DNA from: Streptomyces agglomeratus
GTDB lineage: Bacteria; Actinomycetota; Actinomycetes; Streptomycetales; Streptomycetaceae
NCBI RefSeq assembly: GCF_001746415.1
Contig: NZ_MEHJ01000001.1
Coordinates: forward strand, 7,012,501 to 7,076,500
Direction: 5' to 3'
DNA length: 64,000 nt
The notes beneath the pieces are model-generated. The model searched no databases. It was not told where the DNA came from and saw only the letters and a list, made by a program, of their open reading frames with translations. Positions 7,793-16,423 of this stretch are shown in pieces. Within the stretch, counting starts at the first letter, position 1. Each line of letters begins with the position of its first letter. A program made the position numbers and the translations under genes.

Positions 7793-10528
7793 TCATGTAC
7801 CGGCCAGGAGCCGCACCATCGCCGTGTCGTACCGTGCCCGCAGACCCACATCCGCCGACACCCGCAGCAGTGCGCCGAGCGCCCGTACCGCGCCCTCGTC
7901 GTATCCCGAATCCTCCGCCTCGCGCGCCGCGCGTTCCAGGCGCCGGATGCCCTCGGCCTCGTCGCCCATCCCCAGCAGTGCCTCACCGGCCGCCGTGAGC
8001 AACAGCACCCGCGACGCCGCCGACGAGTCGGCGGGGCTGTCGATGGCCAGTGCCGCGGTGGACGTGTCGAGCGCCGGCTGCCACAGTTTCGCGGCCAGTT
8101 GGTGGCGGGAGAGGTGGTAGAGGGCGAGCCGTTCCGTGTGGGCGTCGCCCGCTCCGCGAGCCAGCCGCGCCGCCTGCGTACATCCCTCGGCAGCCTCCTG
8201 CGGGCTGCCGAGCGCCGCCTGGGCCAGCGACAGGTTGATCAGCGCCGTCGCCTCGCCGCGCGGATCGCCCGCCCGGGCGGCGAGCGCCGGGGCGGCCTCC
8301 AGGTGCACCAGCGCCTCGTCGGTGCGGCCCTCCTCGGTCAGTACCCATCCGAGCAGGGCGAGGACGCGCGACTCGGCGCGGGCGTCGGTGTCGGCCCGTG
8401 CCGCCTCAAGCGCCGTCCGGAGCAGGGGAGCCCAGCCATCCAGGACCCGCCACACCACCTGCGGCCACATGGCGAGGACGATCCGCCACGTCCTGCTGTG
8501 CAGTCCGGCGGCGTGCGCGGCGGCGGCCGCCAGGGTCAGGTCGTCCCGCTCGGCCGCGTACCAGGCCATGGCCTGGTCCCGGTCCGCGAAGTCCCGTATC
8601 GCCCGTGGCCGGCGGAAGTCGGGAGGCGGTGCGAAACACGACTCGTCCCCGGGCTCGGCCGCGCCGGCCGCCGCGAGGGCGGTGGCCACCGTGTGGTCGA
8701 GCACCCGGACGAGGGCGTCCGGCCCGGCGTCCAGTCCGCGCGCGTACAGCCGTACGAGGTCGTGCAGCGTCCAGCGCCCCGGCGCCGCCCGGGTGACGAG
8801 GTGGGCCGCTGTCAGCTTGTCCATCGCCGCCTCGGCCGTGTCCGGGTCCGTGCCGGCCAGCGCTGCCGCCGTGTACCGGTCGACGTGGGTGCCCGGGTGG
8901 CGGCCCAGGTGCGCGAAGTGGCGCGCGACATCGTCGGGCAGCCGGCGCACCGTGAGCCTGAGCGCCGCCCGTACCCCGGTGTCCTCCACGTCCAGCAGGC
9001 TCAGCCGGCGCGATTCGTCGGACAGTTCGGTGCTCATCGCGCTCAGCGACCAGTCCGGCTGATCGGCCAGTCGGGCGGCGGCCACCCGCAGCGCCAGCGG
9101 AAGCCCGCCGCACAGCTCGGCGAGCCGCCGGGCGGCCACGGCCTCGGCGAGCACCCGTTCCTTGCCGAGCACCGCCGCGAGCAGCGCCGTGCTGTCCTCC
9201 GGTTCGAGTACGTCGACGGGGACGGGACGGGCCGCGTCGGAGGCGATCAGGCCGCGCAGCCGGTAGCGGCTGGTGACCACGGTGACGCATCGGGCGCCAC
9301 CCGGCAGCAGCTCCCTGACCTGCTCCGAGCCGCGCGCGTTGTCCAGTACGACGAGGAGCTGCCGGCCGGCGGAAAGGGACCGGAACAACGCGGACGCACC
9401 GCTCGCCGACTCGGGAATCCGGCGCGGCGCGACTCCCATCGCCAGCAGGAACTCGCGCAGGACCTCCAAGTGGGTCGGCTCGCCCGTGTCGCTGAAACCG
9501 CGCAGGTCGGCGTAGAGCAGACCGCCGGGAAAACCGGAGCGGTTGCGATGGGCCCAGTGCACCACGAGCGCCGTCTTGCCCACCCCGGCCGGCCCGGTGA
9601 CCAGGCAGACGGGGGCTTCGCCGGCGGCGGCCCGCGACAGGGCGGTGAGTTCGGCGGCGCGGCCGTGGAAACCGCGCGGGACCCGCGGCAGGAGGTCGAC
9701 CGTGTCGGTGGGCGCCGGCGCCGACGGCGCGCCGGGTGCGACGGGCACGGGCGGCGGGACCGGAGCCGTGTCTTCCGCCGCTTCCTCGCCCTCGCCGCGC
9801 AGCGCCACCGCGTAGGCGTCGGCCAGCTCCCGGCCTGGGTCGACCCCGAGCTCGTCGGCGAGCAGCCGCCGGGTGCGGTGGAACCAGTCGAGCGCCTCCG
9901 AGCGGCGCCCCGCACGCTGAAGTGCCCGCATGAGCGCGGCGGACAGCGACTCGCGCAGCGGATGGGCGCCGGCCTCCACGCGCAGCACGGCGGCTGCCCG
10001 GGCGTGGTCGCCCAGCCGCCCGTACGCAGCGGCCAGCAGTTCCACGGAGGCCAGCCGGAGTTCCTCCAGGGCGTGCGCGGCGGCTTGCAGCGGCGGACTC
10101 GGGTGCGCGCCGGACAGCGCGGGACCCTGCCACAGCGACAGTGCCTCCTGGTACATCGCCACGGCGTCGGCCGGCGCACGCTGGCCCCGGGCCAGCGCCA
10201 CCAGCTCCTCGAAGCGGTGGGCGTCCAGCAGGGTCTCCGGCATCCGCAGGACGTACGCGGTGCCCTGAGTGACCAGTTCGACTCCGTACATCCCGGCGTC
10301 CGCACCCGCGAGCAGGACCCTCAGCCGCGACACATGGCCCTGGATGACACTGCGGGCACGCGGCGGCGGTTCGTGCTCCCACAGCGTGTCCGTCAGCCGG
10401 TCGACGGGCACCGGGCAGTTGGGTCTCAGCAGCAGAGCGGCGAGGAGGCTGCGCCGCTTGGCGGGACCGAGTGGCAGTTCGCCGGTCTCCGTGGCGACGG
10501 AAACCGCTCCGAGCAGCCGGAACTCCAC
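7793..10528 (-). CDS. AfsR/SARP-type regulator with NB-ARC ATPase and TPR domains
   Basis: The 911-aa cytoplasmic activator has the AfsR order. An OmpR-like DNA-binding domain (FRLLGAVSVATETGELPLGPAKRRSLLAALLLRPN, residues 1-90) is followed by a BTAD domain to about residue 245, a Pro/Ala linker, an NB-ARC STAND ATPase whose Walker A GPAGVGKTALV lies near residues 310-320, and a C-terminal TPR-like helical region from about 680. Such proteins bind direct repeats near -35 elements and recruit RNA polymerase, usually for secondary metabolism or development, and may be modulated by Ser/Thr kinases. The start is GTG at 10528, well served by AGGAGGAG. It is divergent from the membrane-protein operon at 10721, a possible target. 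Confidence 0.9.
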   Translation of the reverse strand: MEFRLLGAVSVATETGELPLGPAKRRSLLAALLLRPNCPVPVDRLTDTLWEHEPPPRARSVIQGHVSRLRVLLAGADAGMYGVELVTQGTAYVLRMPETLLDAHRFEELVALARGQRAPADAVAMYQEALSLWQGPALSGAHPSPPLQAAAHALEELRLASVELLAAAYGRLGDHARAAAVLRVEAGAHPLRESLSAALMRALQRAGRRSEALDWFHRTRRLLADELGVDPGRELADAYAVALRGEGEEAAEDTAPVPPPVPVAPGAPSAPAPTDTVDLLPRVPRGFHGRAAELTALSRAAAGEAPVCLVTGPAGVGKTALVVHWAHRNRSGFPGGLLYADLRGFSDTGEPTHLEVLREFLLAMGVAPRRIPESASGASALFRSLSAGRQLLVVLDNARGSEQVRELLPGGARCVTVVTSRYRLRGLIASDAARPVPVDVLEPEDSTALLAAVLGKERVLAEAVAARRLAELCGGLPLALRVAAARLADQPDWSLSAMSTELSDESRRLSLLDVEDTGVRAALRLTVRRLPDDVARHFAHLGRHPGTHVDRYTAAALAGTDPDTAEAAMDKLTAAHLVTRAAPGRWTLHDLVRLYARGLDAGPDALVRVLDHTVATALAAAGAAEPGDESCFAPPPDFRRPRAIRDFADRDQAMAWYAAERDDLTLAAAAAHAAGLHSRTWRIVLAMWPQVVWRVLDGWAPLLRTALEAARADTDARAESRVLALLGWVLTEEGRTDEALVHLEAAPALAARAGDPRGEATALINLSLAQAALGSPQEAAEGCTQAARLARGAGDAHTERLALYHLSRHQLAAKLWQPALDTSTAALAIDSPADSSAASRVLLLTAAGEALLGMGDEAEGIRRLERAAREAEDSGYDEGAVRALGALLRVSADVGLRARYDTAMVRLLAGT

Positions 10529-10574
10529 AGGTGCAACTCCTCCTGGGTAAAGAGCCAGGTTAGCGGAGGCGGCG

Positions 10575-10599
10575 ACAGGCGTGACGGGGCCTCACCTGT
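10575..10599. promoter_or_regulatory. Imperfect inverted repeat in SARP/membrane-protein divergent promoter region
   Basis: ACAGGCGTGA and TCACCTGT flank a seven-base G/C centre (10575-10599), about 47 bp upstream of the SARP GTG start. The arms match except for one extra base. This may be an operator for the divergent pair; no regulator is assigned. Confidence 0.3.
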
Positions 10600-10720
10600 T
10601 GCGACCTGGCCTCCGGCGTCCCCGGGGCGGTACGAGCCGGGGCGCGGGTAAACCTCACCGCGGGTGTATGGCGCGTTTACGCCTGTCCGTGTTCCCCCAC
10701 CCGCCTCTATCGTCACCCGG

Positions 10721-12529
10721 GTGAGCCAGACGGCGCTTCCTCCCCAGTCGCCGGGTGCCCCGGAGCCGCGCCTGTCCGGCAAGGCGCCGGTCGACCCGGC
10801 CGCAAGCGAGGCGGGCCGGCTGCTGTGCTCCGGCACGTACCTCGACCCGCGTTTCCGGGACCGGGTCATCGACGAGCTGTACGTCCACGACGAACGCGTC
10901 GTGGCGCCGAGCTACGGCATCGACGCGGCCCGCGTCCTCGCGCACGCGCTGCGCGCCCGACGGGACGAACTGAGCTGGGCCGCGGCGACGGCCGGGGTCT
11001 GGGTGACGGCCGCCCTCGTCACCGACGGCTGGTTCGCCGTCCAGCTCCTGCTGCCGTGTCTGCTGCTGAGCGCCGCCGCCCGCGCGGTGAAGGCCGCCCG
11101 CCACAACCCACTCATGCGTCTGCTGTCCCGCCTGCTCCAGCTGTACGCCCGGGTGCTGCTGGGACTGATCCTGGTGACGGCGGCCCTGGCGCCGCTGGTC
11201 CGGACGGACCGCGATCTACTGGAGAACCCGCTGGTGGAGTTCGTCCACTGGTCCCTCCGCGCGCTCGACCTCCAGTACCGGCTGCTGCCCGGCGAGTGGC
11301 AGTTCAAGCTCTACTACGGCCCGGACGACACCTGGACGCGGTCGTCCTCCGTCCTCTTCGGCTTCCTCCTGCTGCTCGCGGTCCTCGTCGGCCTGAGGCG
11401 TGAGCGGCTGGCCCGCACCATGTCCGGACCGCTGTCCCCGCAGCGGTATCCGGACCTCGGGCGCGATCCGGCCGAGCGGTTCCGCGGGCCGCGCCTGCGC
11501 CTCGTACAGGAGCTGATCCGCGGCGAACAGCACTGGCCGCTGGTGATGTACGGGACGGCGAATCCTTTCTGCGGCGCGGGCATGCCCTTCCGGCCCTGGC
11601 ACCTCTCGGTGGAGCTGCGGCCCCGCACGGACCTTGGTGCCCGCGAGCCCCAGGCGGTGGACAACGAGGAGATCCTGCGCCGGGTCGTCCCGCTGGTCGA
11701 GGCGCTGCGCGTACCCTCCCCGCACGGTTCCCCGCGGGTCGCCGCCGCGGTACTGGACCGGCTGCGCGAACTCGTCGTCGACGAGTGCGTCTTCCTGCCG
11801 GTCGCCGGACTGCGGCGGCGGGAGGAGGTGTCGCTCGGCGCGGAGGACTTCGAGGAACACCGCGCGTCCGCCGTCGAGGAGGGCGGCGAGAAACGCCGTC
11901 ACTTCCTGCGGATCCGGGTGGGCGGCTGGGACGAGGACATCGTGGTCACCGTTTTCGTACGGGTGCACACACAGGGCGGGATGCTGATGCTGGAGGCCGC
12001 GCCGCACGTGCTGCGGCCGGTGCGGCGTCAGTTCCGGGACGCGGACGGCACCGCCCGGTGCTTCCGCCGGGACAACGCCGCCGCACTGGCGCTGCGGGCC
12101 CTCGCCGACACACCGCGCGAACTCGGCGCGGCGCTGGCCACGCTCGGCCGCGGGCTGCGCAGCGGCTGGCGCACGCTGACCGCGGCGAACTCCGGCGCGC
12201 CACCGGTGGGCCCCGAGACGTCCGTACGCGAACTGGGCGCGGATCCCGACGCCTCGCTCTTCCAGGCGATGGACGTCGACCGGTACCTGAAGACCGTGCA
12301 GGACCGCGTGGCGCGCGGCGTCCAGCTCGCCCTCGACGAGGCGGGCTGGCAGACGGCCGAGTTCGAACGCAAGGCCGTGCACCTCGGCCAGGGAGCGGTC
12401 TACATCCAGTCGGTGCACAACAGCGCCGTGGGGATCGGCGACAGCAACACCGTCAGCGCGTCGGCCGGTGCGCCGGCCGGCCCGCCCGGGGACGAGGACA
12501 AGGGGGAGGCGAGGCGTGACAAGTCCTGA
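10721..12529 (+). CDS. Membrane protein of unknown function
   Basis: I do not recognise a named family. The product is about 602 aa from GTG at 10721 (VSQTALPPQ), where TATCGT at about 10708-10713 could be the -10 of a leaderless transcript; an ATG at 10664 would add 19 residues. Hydrophobic segments lie at about residues 90-120 (two close helices, VWVTAALVTDGWFAVQLLLP and LLLSAAARAV), 145-165 and 210-235, followed by a large soluble region of about 370 residues. The end carries AVYIQSVHNSAVGIGDSNTVSA, a short motif that I have seen at the end of other Streptomyces proteins of unknown role. The gene overlaps a small ORF at 12516 and then a second membrane-anchored protein, so it is likely the first gene of a three-gene unit. 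Confidence 0.7.
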   Translation: MSQTALPPQSPGAPEPRLSGKAPVDPAASEAGRLLCSGTYLDPRFRDRVIDELYVHDERVVAPSYGIDAARVLAHALRARRDELSWAAATAGVWVTAALVTDGWFAVQLLLPCLLLSAAARAVKAARHNPLMRLLSRLLQLYARVLLGLILVTAALAPLVRTDRDLLENPLVEFVHWSLRALDLQYRLLPGEWQFKLYYGPDDTWTRSSSVLFGFLLLLAVLVGLRRERLARTMSGPLSPQRYPDLGRDPAERFRGPRLRLVQELIRGEQHWPLVMYGTANPFCGAGMPFRPWHLSVELRPRTDLGAREPQAVDNEEILRRVVPLVEALRVPSPHGSPRVAAAVLDRLRELVVDECVFLPVAGLRRREEVSLGAEDFEEHRASAVEEGGEKRRHFLRIRVGGWDEDIVVTVFVRVHTQGGMLMLEAAPHVLRPVRRQFRDADGTARCFRRDNAAALALRALADTPRELGAALATLGRGLRSGWRTLTAANSGAPPVGPETSVRELGADPDASLFQAMDVDRYLKTVQDRVARGVQLALDEAGWQTAEFERKAVHLGQGAVYIQSVHNSAVGIGDSNTVSASAGAPAGPPGDEDKGEARRDKS

Positions 12530-12644
12530 GACACGCGGCGCCCGGGACGTCGCGGCGCTCCCGACGACTCGCCACGCCTGGGGCGGCGCGACGAGCGCCA
12601 CCGTCATCGCCGTCACCGCCGTCACGTCCCGGCCAGGGGGCTGA
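12516..12644 (+). CDS. Possible small coupled ORF (42 aa)
   Basis: A GTG at 12516 is preceded by GGGGGAGGC (12502-12510), a strong ribosome site lying inside the end of the upstream gene. The frame encodes 42 residues, MTSPETRGARDVAALPTTRH and so on to VTSRPGG, and its TGA (12642-12644) shares one base with the ATG of the next gene (12644). The Shine-Dalgarno and the two overlaps argue for real translation and coupling. There is no homology that I recognise and the composition is unremarkable, so it may serve only to carry ribosomes to the next start. Confidence 0.4.
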   Translation: MTSPETRGARDVAALPTTRHAWGGATSATVIAVTAVTSRPGG

Positions 12645-13516
12645 TGGTGTCCCCTTCCCCTTCCCCGCTCGGACGGTGGAACGCCGGTGCCCAGCGCTGG
12701 GAGTACGTGGAGGACGAAGGCCCCGTCGCGGCGGATGCGGTCGGTGACGCCCCGCCGCCCGCGCACGCTGCTGGGGAGCCGGACCCGGACCCGGCCGCCG
12801 GTGCGGCGCACTACCCCGACACCGACACCCGTCCCGGACGCCCGCTGACGCCGCCGCCGATTCCCTGGCGGCTGCCCGGTGAGGACTCCCTACCGGACGC
12901 CACCAGGACTTCGCGGGCGCGGGCGCACCGGCTGCCGCTCCTCGTCGCCGGGCTCGTCGTCGCGGCGCTGGTGGCCGCCGTCGTATGGTGGCGGGCGCCG
13001 GCCGGCGACGCCCCTTCCGGTACCGGAGGCGCCACCTCTGCGACCGCCTTTCCCACCGCCTCCCCGACCTCTCCGGCCGGCTACCGCATCGCCACCGGCC
13101 CCGGTGGCGTGAGTCTCGCGGTGCCACAGGACTGGTCGTACCAGCTCAACGGCGGCACCCATGCCTACGTGGCACCGGATTACGCCTCCTACCTGGAGGT
13201 CGGCACGGTTGTCGGGCTGGCCGAACACATGGAAGCGGCGCGTGCGTTCTCCCGCGGGGTGTCCTCGGTCGTGCCCGGCTACACGGAGCGCGCGATCGGG
13301 CCGGTCGGCGAAGGGCCGGACGCGGCCGTCGAGGTGGACTTCGCGTACGACGCCACGGGCGGCGGGCGCAGGCGCGGCATCTACCGCGTCTTCACGGCCC
13401 CCGACGACACCATGTACGGGGTCCAGGTCGCCGGGCCGGGCACCGACTGGCCGCGCCAGCGGCAGGTCATGGACACGATGCTGGCGACGTTTTTCGCGCC
13501 GGGCGCCTCGTTCTGA
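12644..13516 (+). CDS. Single-pass membrane protein with extracytoplasmic domain, unknown function
   Basis: The protein is 290 aa: a Pro/Asp-rich cytoplasmic part (residues 1-95) ending in basic RTSRARAHR, one transmembrane helix (LPLLVAGLVVAALVAAVVWW, about 100-120), a Ser/Thr/Ala linker and an exported domain of about 155 residues. That domain opens GYRIATGPGGVSLAVPQDWS and holds several Tyr-rich strands. Domains of this look occur as sensor parts behind the helix of actinobacterial Ser/Thr kinases and related proteins, but no kinase is present. The ATG overlaps the stop of the small ORF before it. Confidence 0.7.
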   Translation: MVSPSPSPLGRWNAGAQRWEYVEDEGPVAADAVGDAPPPAHAAGEPDPDPAAGAAHYPDTDTRPGRPLTPPPIPWRLPGEDSLPDATRTSRARAHRLPLLVAGLVVAALVAAVVWWRAPAGDAPSGTGGATSATAFPTASPTSPAGYRIATGPGGVSLAVPQDWSYQLNGGTHAYVAPDYASYLEVGTVVGLAEHMEAARAFSRGVSSVVPGYTERAIGPVGEGPDAAVEVDFAYDATGGGRRRGIYRVFTAPDDTMYGVQVAGPGTDWPRQRQVMDTMLATFFAPGASF

Positions 13517-13646
13517 CAACGAACCCCCGCCCACCCAGCAACAACTGATGGGCAATCAGATAGCTGCTGCCCCGGACGACTTGAACCCACGTGTCATGCC
13601 TAGGATGATCAGCGGCTTCACCTCTCCCCCCGCTCATGAGGATCTG

Positions 13647-15038
13647 ATGACACAACACATACCGGAGGCGGTGGTCTGGTGCCTTGCCGTCTGTGTGCTC
13701 GCGGCCTCGGTCCTGCTGGTCCGCCAGCGCAGGCTCACCACCGCTTTGCGCCGGCGCCTGACCGCGTCGGAGCGCAGCCTGCGGGCGCGTGACGCGGAGG
13801 CCGCCCACCTGGTCGAGGTACGCCTTCCCGCGCTGACGCAGGCCCACCAGCAGCCCGTCCCCCTGCCAGGTCCGCTCGATCCGGGGCTGGCCGGCACGGC
13901 GTACGGGCAGAGTCTCCAGAAGGTCCAGGACCTGTTCGCGCAGGCCGTCGACGCCGCGCGGGGCCGGGCCGACCAGTCGGCCCGGGCGACGCTCAAGGCG
14001 GCGATGCGCGCGCTCCAGGCACTCGCGAACGAACAGCAGCTGTCCATCTCGGACATGCAGGACCGGCACGACAGCCCCGATGTGCTCCAGGACCTGCTGG
14101 AGATCGACCACGCCAACGCGCAGTTCGGCCGCAGGGCGCAGGCCATCGCCGTACTGTGCGGTTCGTGGCCGGGACGCCAGCGCGTCGCGTCGGCGCTGGT
14201 CGACGTCGTACGCGGCGCCACCTCGCGGATCCGCGACTACCGGCGCGTCGAAGTCCATTCCCGGGTCGACATGGACGTGGTGAGCCGGGCGGTGGAGCCC
14301 GTGGTCCTCGCGGTCGCCGAACTGCTGGACAACGCGGCGCGACACTCGCAGCCCAACACCACGGTCCAGGTCAGCGTCCAGCCCGCGCACAACGGCGTCT
14401 GTGTCGTGATCGACGACGCCGGGGTCGGCATGGACGCCCGCGAGACCGAGGAGGCCGGCCGGCTTCTGTCCGGCCGTGAGGACATCGACATCAACCGGCT
14501 CGGCGACCCGCCGCAGTTCGGCTTCGCGGTCATCGGCGTACTCGCCGCCCGGTACGGGTTCACCGTCTCCGTCGACACCCGGTCCCCCTACGGCGGAGTG
14601 CGCGCCGTGCTGTTCCTCCCCCACACACTCCTCAACCGCGTACGCGCCCCCGCCGCACCGGCGGGCGCACAGGAGGCCGGAACCACCCCCGTGGCAGTCC
14701 CCGCGGCAGTCCCCGCGCCAGCGGAGCCCGCCCCGGCAGCGGCCCCCGCCCCCGAACCCGCCCGTACACCCGTCGCCGCCCCTGCCGCGGCCGGTGGCGC
14801 CGTCGCCGCCCCTCCCGCTGCCGCTCCGGCGTCCACGGCCGGCGGTCTCCCCAAGCGCCGCCGCCGGTCAGCCCAGGACCCGGACGCGGGACAGCAGGCG
14901 GCCGTCGCACCACCCGCCGCCGGTCACACCCCGGTCCGCCCGGCCGCCGAGACGGCGTCCCGCATGGGCGCGTTCGCCCGCGGCACCCGCTACGGGCGCG
15001 CCGCCTCCCAAGACGACGAAGGGAACCCGCAGCAATGA
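13647..15038 (+). CDS. cvnA: Conservon sensor-type ATPase CvnA (conservon 1)
   Basis: The 463-aa protein has a single N-terminal membrane helix (VVWCLAVCVLAASVLLV), a coiled helical region and a GHKL ATPase domain: N-box AELLDNAARHSQPNTTVQVSV near residue 226 and G1 box VIDDAGVGMD near 255. It lacks the long extracellular NIT sensor seen in many CvnA proteins, including the one at 23543. From about residue 330 it becomes a Pro/Ala-rich disordered tail. CvnA proteins form a membrane complex with CvnB, C and D that resembles eukaryotic GPCR-linked G-protein systems. ATG at 13647 follows GAGGAT; its end overlaps cvnB by ATGA. Confidence 0.9.
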   Translation: MTQHIPEAVVWCLAVCVLAASVLLVRQRRLTTALRRRLTASERSLRARDAEAAHLVEVRLPALTQAHQQPVPLPGPLDPGLAGTAYGQSLQKVQDLFAQAVDAARGRADQSARATLKAAMRALQALANEQQLSISDMQDRHDSPDVLQDLLEIDHANAQFGRRAQAIAVLCGSWPGRQRVASALVDVVRGATSRIRDYRRVEVHSRVDMDVVSRAVEPVVLAVAELLDNAARHSQPNTTVQVSVQPAHNGVCVVIDDAGVGMDARETEEAGRLLSGREDIDINRLGDPPQFGFAVIGVLAARYGFTVSVDTRSPYGGVRAVLFLPHTLLNRVRAPAAPAGAQEAGTTPVAVPAAVPAPAEPAPAAAPAPEPARTPVAAPAAAGGAVAAPPAAAPASTAGGLPKRRRRSAQDPDAGQQAAVAPPAAGHTPVRPAAETASRMGAFARGTRYGRAASQDDEGNPQQ

Positions 15039-15472
15039 ACGACCACATGGCCAACGAACTGGGCTGGATGCTCGACGAGGTCCTCAAGGTCCCGGAAGCC
15101 CGCCACGCGATCCTGCTGTCCGCGGACGGCATGCTCCGGGCGCACTCCCAGGGCATCGCGCGCGACGAGGCCGAACGTCAGGCCGCCGCGCTGTCCGGCC
15201 TCCAGTCGATCAGCCGCAGCACGGCCGAGTTCTGCGCCCAGGAGTCCTCTCCCTGGCAGCAGACGCTGGTCGAGTTCGTCGACGGGTACGTCTTCCTGGT
15301 CGCCGCGGGCGCGGGTGCCTACCTCGCGGTCTCCGCCACCCAGAACGTCGACATGGAGGCGGTCACCTACGGCATGCACAAGCTCGTCGACCGTCTGGGC
15401 AAGGAGCTGACCAGTCCGCCCCGGCAGGACGCGGTACCGGCGGCCCGGCCAGGCACCAGCCGCCCGGCATGA
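15035..15472 (+). CDS. cvnB: Conservon roadblock/LC7 protein CvnB (conservon 1)
   Basis: The 145-aa protein carries a roadblock/LC7 domain (residues about 8-120: LGWMLDEVLKVPEARHAILLSADGMLRA ... YLAVSATQNVDMEAVTYGMHKLVDRL) and a short Pro-rich tail. Roadblock proteins dimerise and act as platforms or GTPase-activating partners for small Ras-like GTPases, here CvnD. The gene overlaps cvnA (stop/start ATGA at 15035) and cvnC (ATGA at 15469), which enforces co-translation. Confidence 0.92.
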   Translation: MNDHMANELGWMLDEVLKVPEARHAILLSADGMLRAHSQGIARDEAERQAAALSGLQSISRSTAEFCAQESSPWQQTLVEFVDGYVFLVAAGAGAYLAVSATQNVDMEAVTYGMHKLVDRLGKELTSPPRQDAVPAARPGTSRPA

Positions 15473-15828
15473 GCCCGCCGCACAGGCGGGGGAGGGGCCT
15501 GGTCCGCCCGTACGTCGTGACGGACGGCCGGGCCCATCCGACGCGCAACACGCTCGACCTGGTCACGCTCGTGACGGCGGCGTACGACCGGCCCCTGACC
15601 GGGCTGAGCCCGGAGAAGCGCCGCGTCATGGAGCTGTGCCGGGGCGGAGCCCTGTCGGTGGCCGAAGTGGCCGGACACCTGTCGCTGGCGATCAGCGTCA
15701 CCAAGGTCCTGCTGAGCGACCTGATCGACAGCGGCCACATCAGTACCCGGCCGCCCGTACCCAGGGCCCAGCTTCCCGACGACCAGCTCCTCCAGGAGGT
15801 GCTTGATGGACTCCGCGCCAGGCTCTGA
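15469..15828 (+). CDS. cvnC: Conservon DUF742 protein CvnC (conservon 1)
   Basis: A 119-aa DUF742 protein with the usual RGLVRPYVVTDGRAHPTRNTLDLVTLV opening and a winged-helix-like second half (LSVAEVAGHLSLAISVTKVLLSDLIDSGHI). Its role in the conservon complex is not settled; it links CvnB and CvnD in interaction studies of the family. Start overlaps the cvnB stop and its 3' end overlaps cvnD by 23 bases. Confidence 0.92.
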   Translation: MSPPHRRGRGLVRPYVVTDGRAHPTRNTLDLVTLVTAAYDRPLTGLSPEKRRVMELCRGGALSVAEVAGHLSLAISVTKVLLSDLIDSGHISTRPPVPRAQLPDDQLLQEVLDGLRARL

Positions 15829-16423
15829 CCCGGTCGGTCAGGCAGGCCAGGTTTACGTCTCCGACACGGTCAGGACGGCGGTCAAGATCCTGATCGTGGG
15901 TCACTTCGCGGTCGGCAAGACCACCTTCGTCGGCACGCTCTCGGAGATCCGGCCGCTGCGTACCGAGGAGACCATGACGCAGGCCAGCGAAACGGTCGAC
16001 GACCTGGCCGGCAGCCCGGACAAGACCACCACCACCGTCGCCATGGACTTCGGCCGGCTGACGCTCAGCGAACAGCTGGTGCTGTACCTCTTCGGCGCTC
16101 CCGGGCAGAAACGCTTCACTCCCCTGTGGAAGGACATGCTGAACGGAGCCCTGGGCGCACTGGTCCTCGCGGACACCCGGCGGCTCGATCAGTCCTTCGA
16201 CATCATGGGCCTGCTGGAGGAGCACGGCATGCCGTACGCGGTCGCCGTCAACCAGTTCGACGGCGCGCCGGTCTTCCCGGCGGCGGAAATACGCGAAGCC
16301 CTCGACCTGCTCCCCGAAACCCCCCTCGTCACCTGCGACGCGCGGCACCCCGCGTCCTCCACCGAGGCGCTGATCTCCCTCGTCGAGTACCTCATGACCC
16401 GCACCTCACAGGAGCGCCGATGA
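15806..16423 (+). CDS. cvnD: Conservon Ras-like GTPase CvnD (conservon 1)
   Basis: The 205-aa GTP-binding protein has a P-loop GHFAVGKTTF, a switch region RPLRTEETM, the G3-like FGAPGQKRF and the NQFD guanine-specificity element (NKxD variant). CvnD is the GTPase of the conservon and cycles between GDP and GTP states at the membrane-associated complex. ATG at 15806 is preceded by AGGAGG at 15794-15799 inside cvnC. Its stop overlaps the P450 gene at 16420 (ATGA), so the P450 pair belongs to the same operon. Confidence 0.92.
   Translation: MDSAPGSDPVGQAGQVYVSDTVRTAVKILIVGHFAVGKTTFVGTLSEIRPLRTEETMTQASETVDDLAGSPDKTTTTVAMDFGRLTLSEQLVLYLFGAPGQKRFTPLWKDMLNGALGALVLADTRRLDQSFDIMGLLEEHGMPYAVAVNQFDGAPVFPAAEIREALDLLPETPLVTCDARHPASSTEALISLVEYLMTRTSQERR

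Noticed and set aside
8099..10651. 850-codon plus-strand frame opposite the SARP gene
   Set aside because: Arg/Gly/Pro-rich shadow of the conserved SARP/NB-ARC gene; no ribosome site at a sensible start and no motifs.
12518..13560. Antisense frames across the membrane-protein genes (for example 12453-13127 minus)
   Set aside because: Arg/Pro-rich shadows with no ribosome sites; plus-strand genes show membrane helices and coupled starts.
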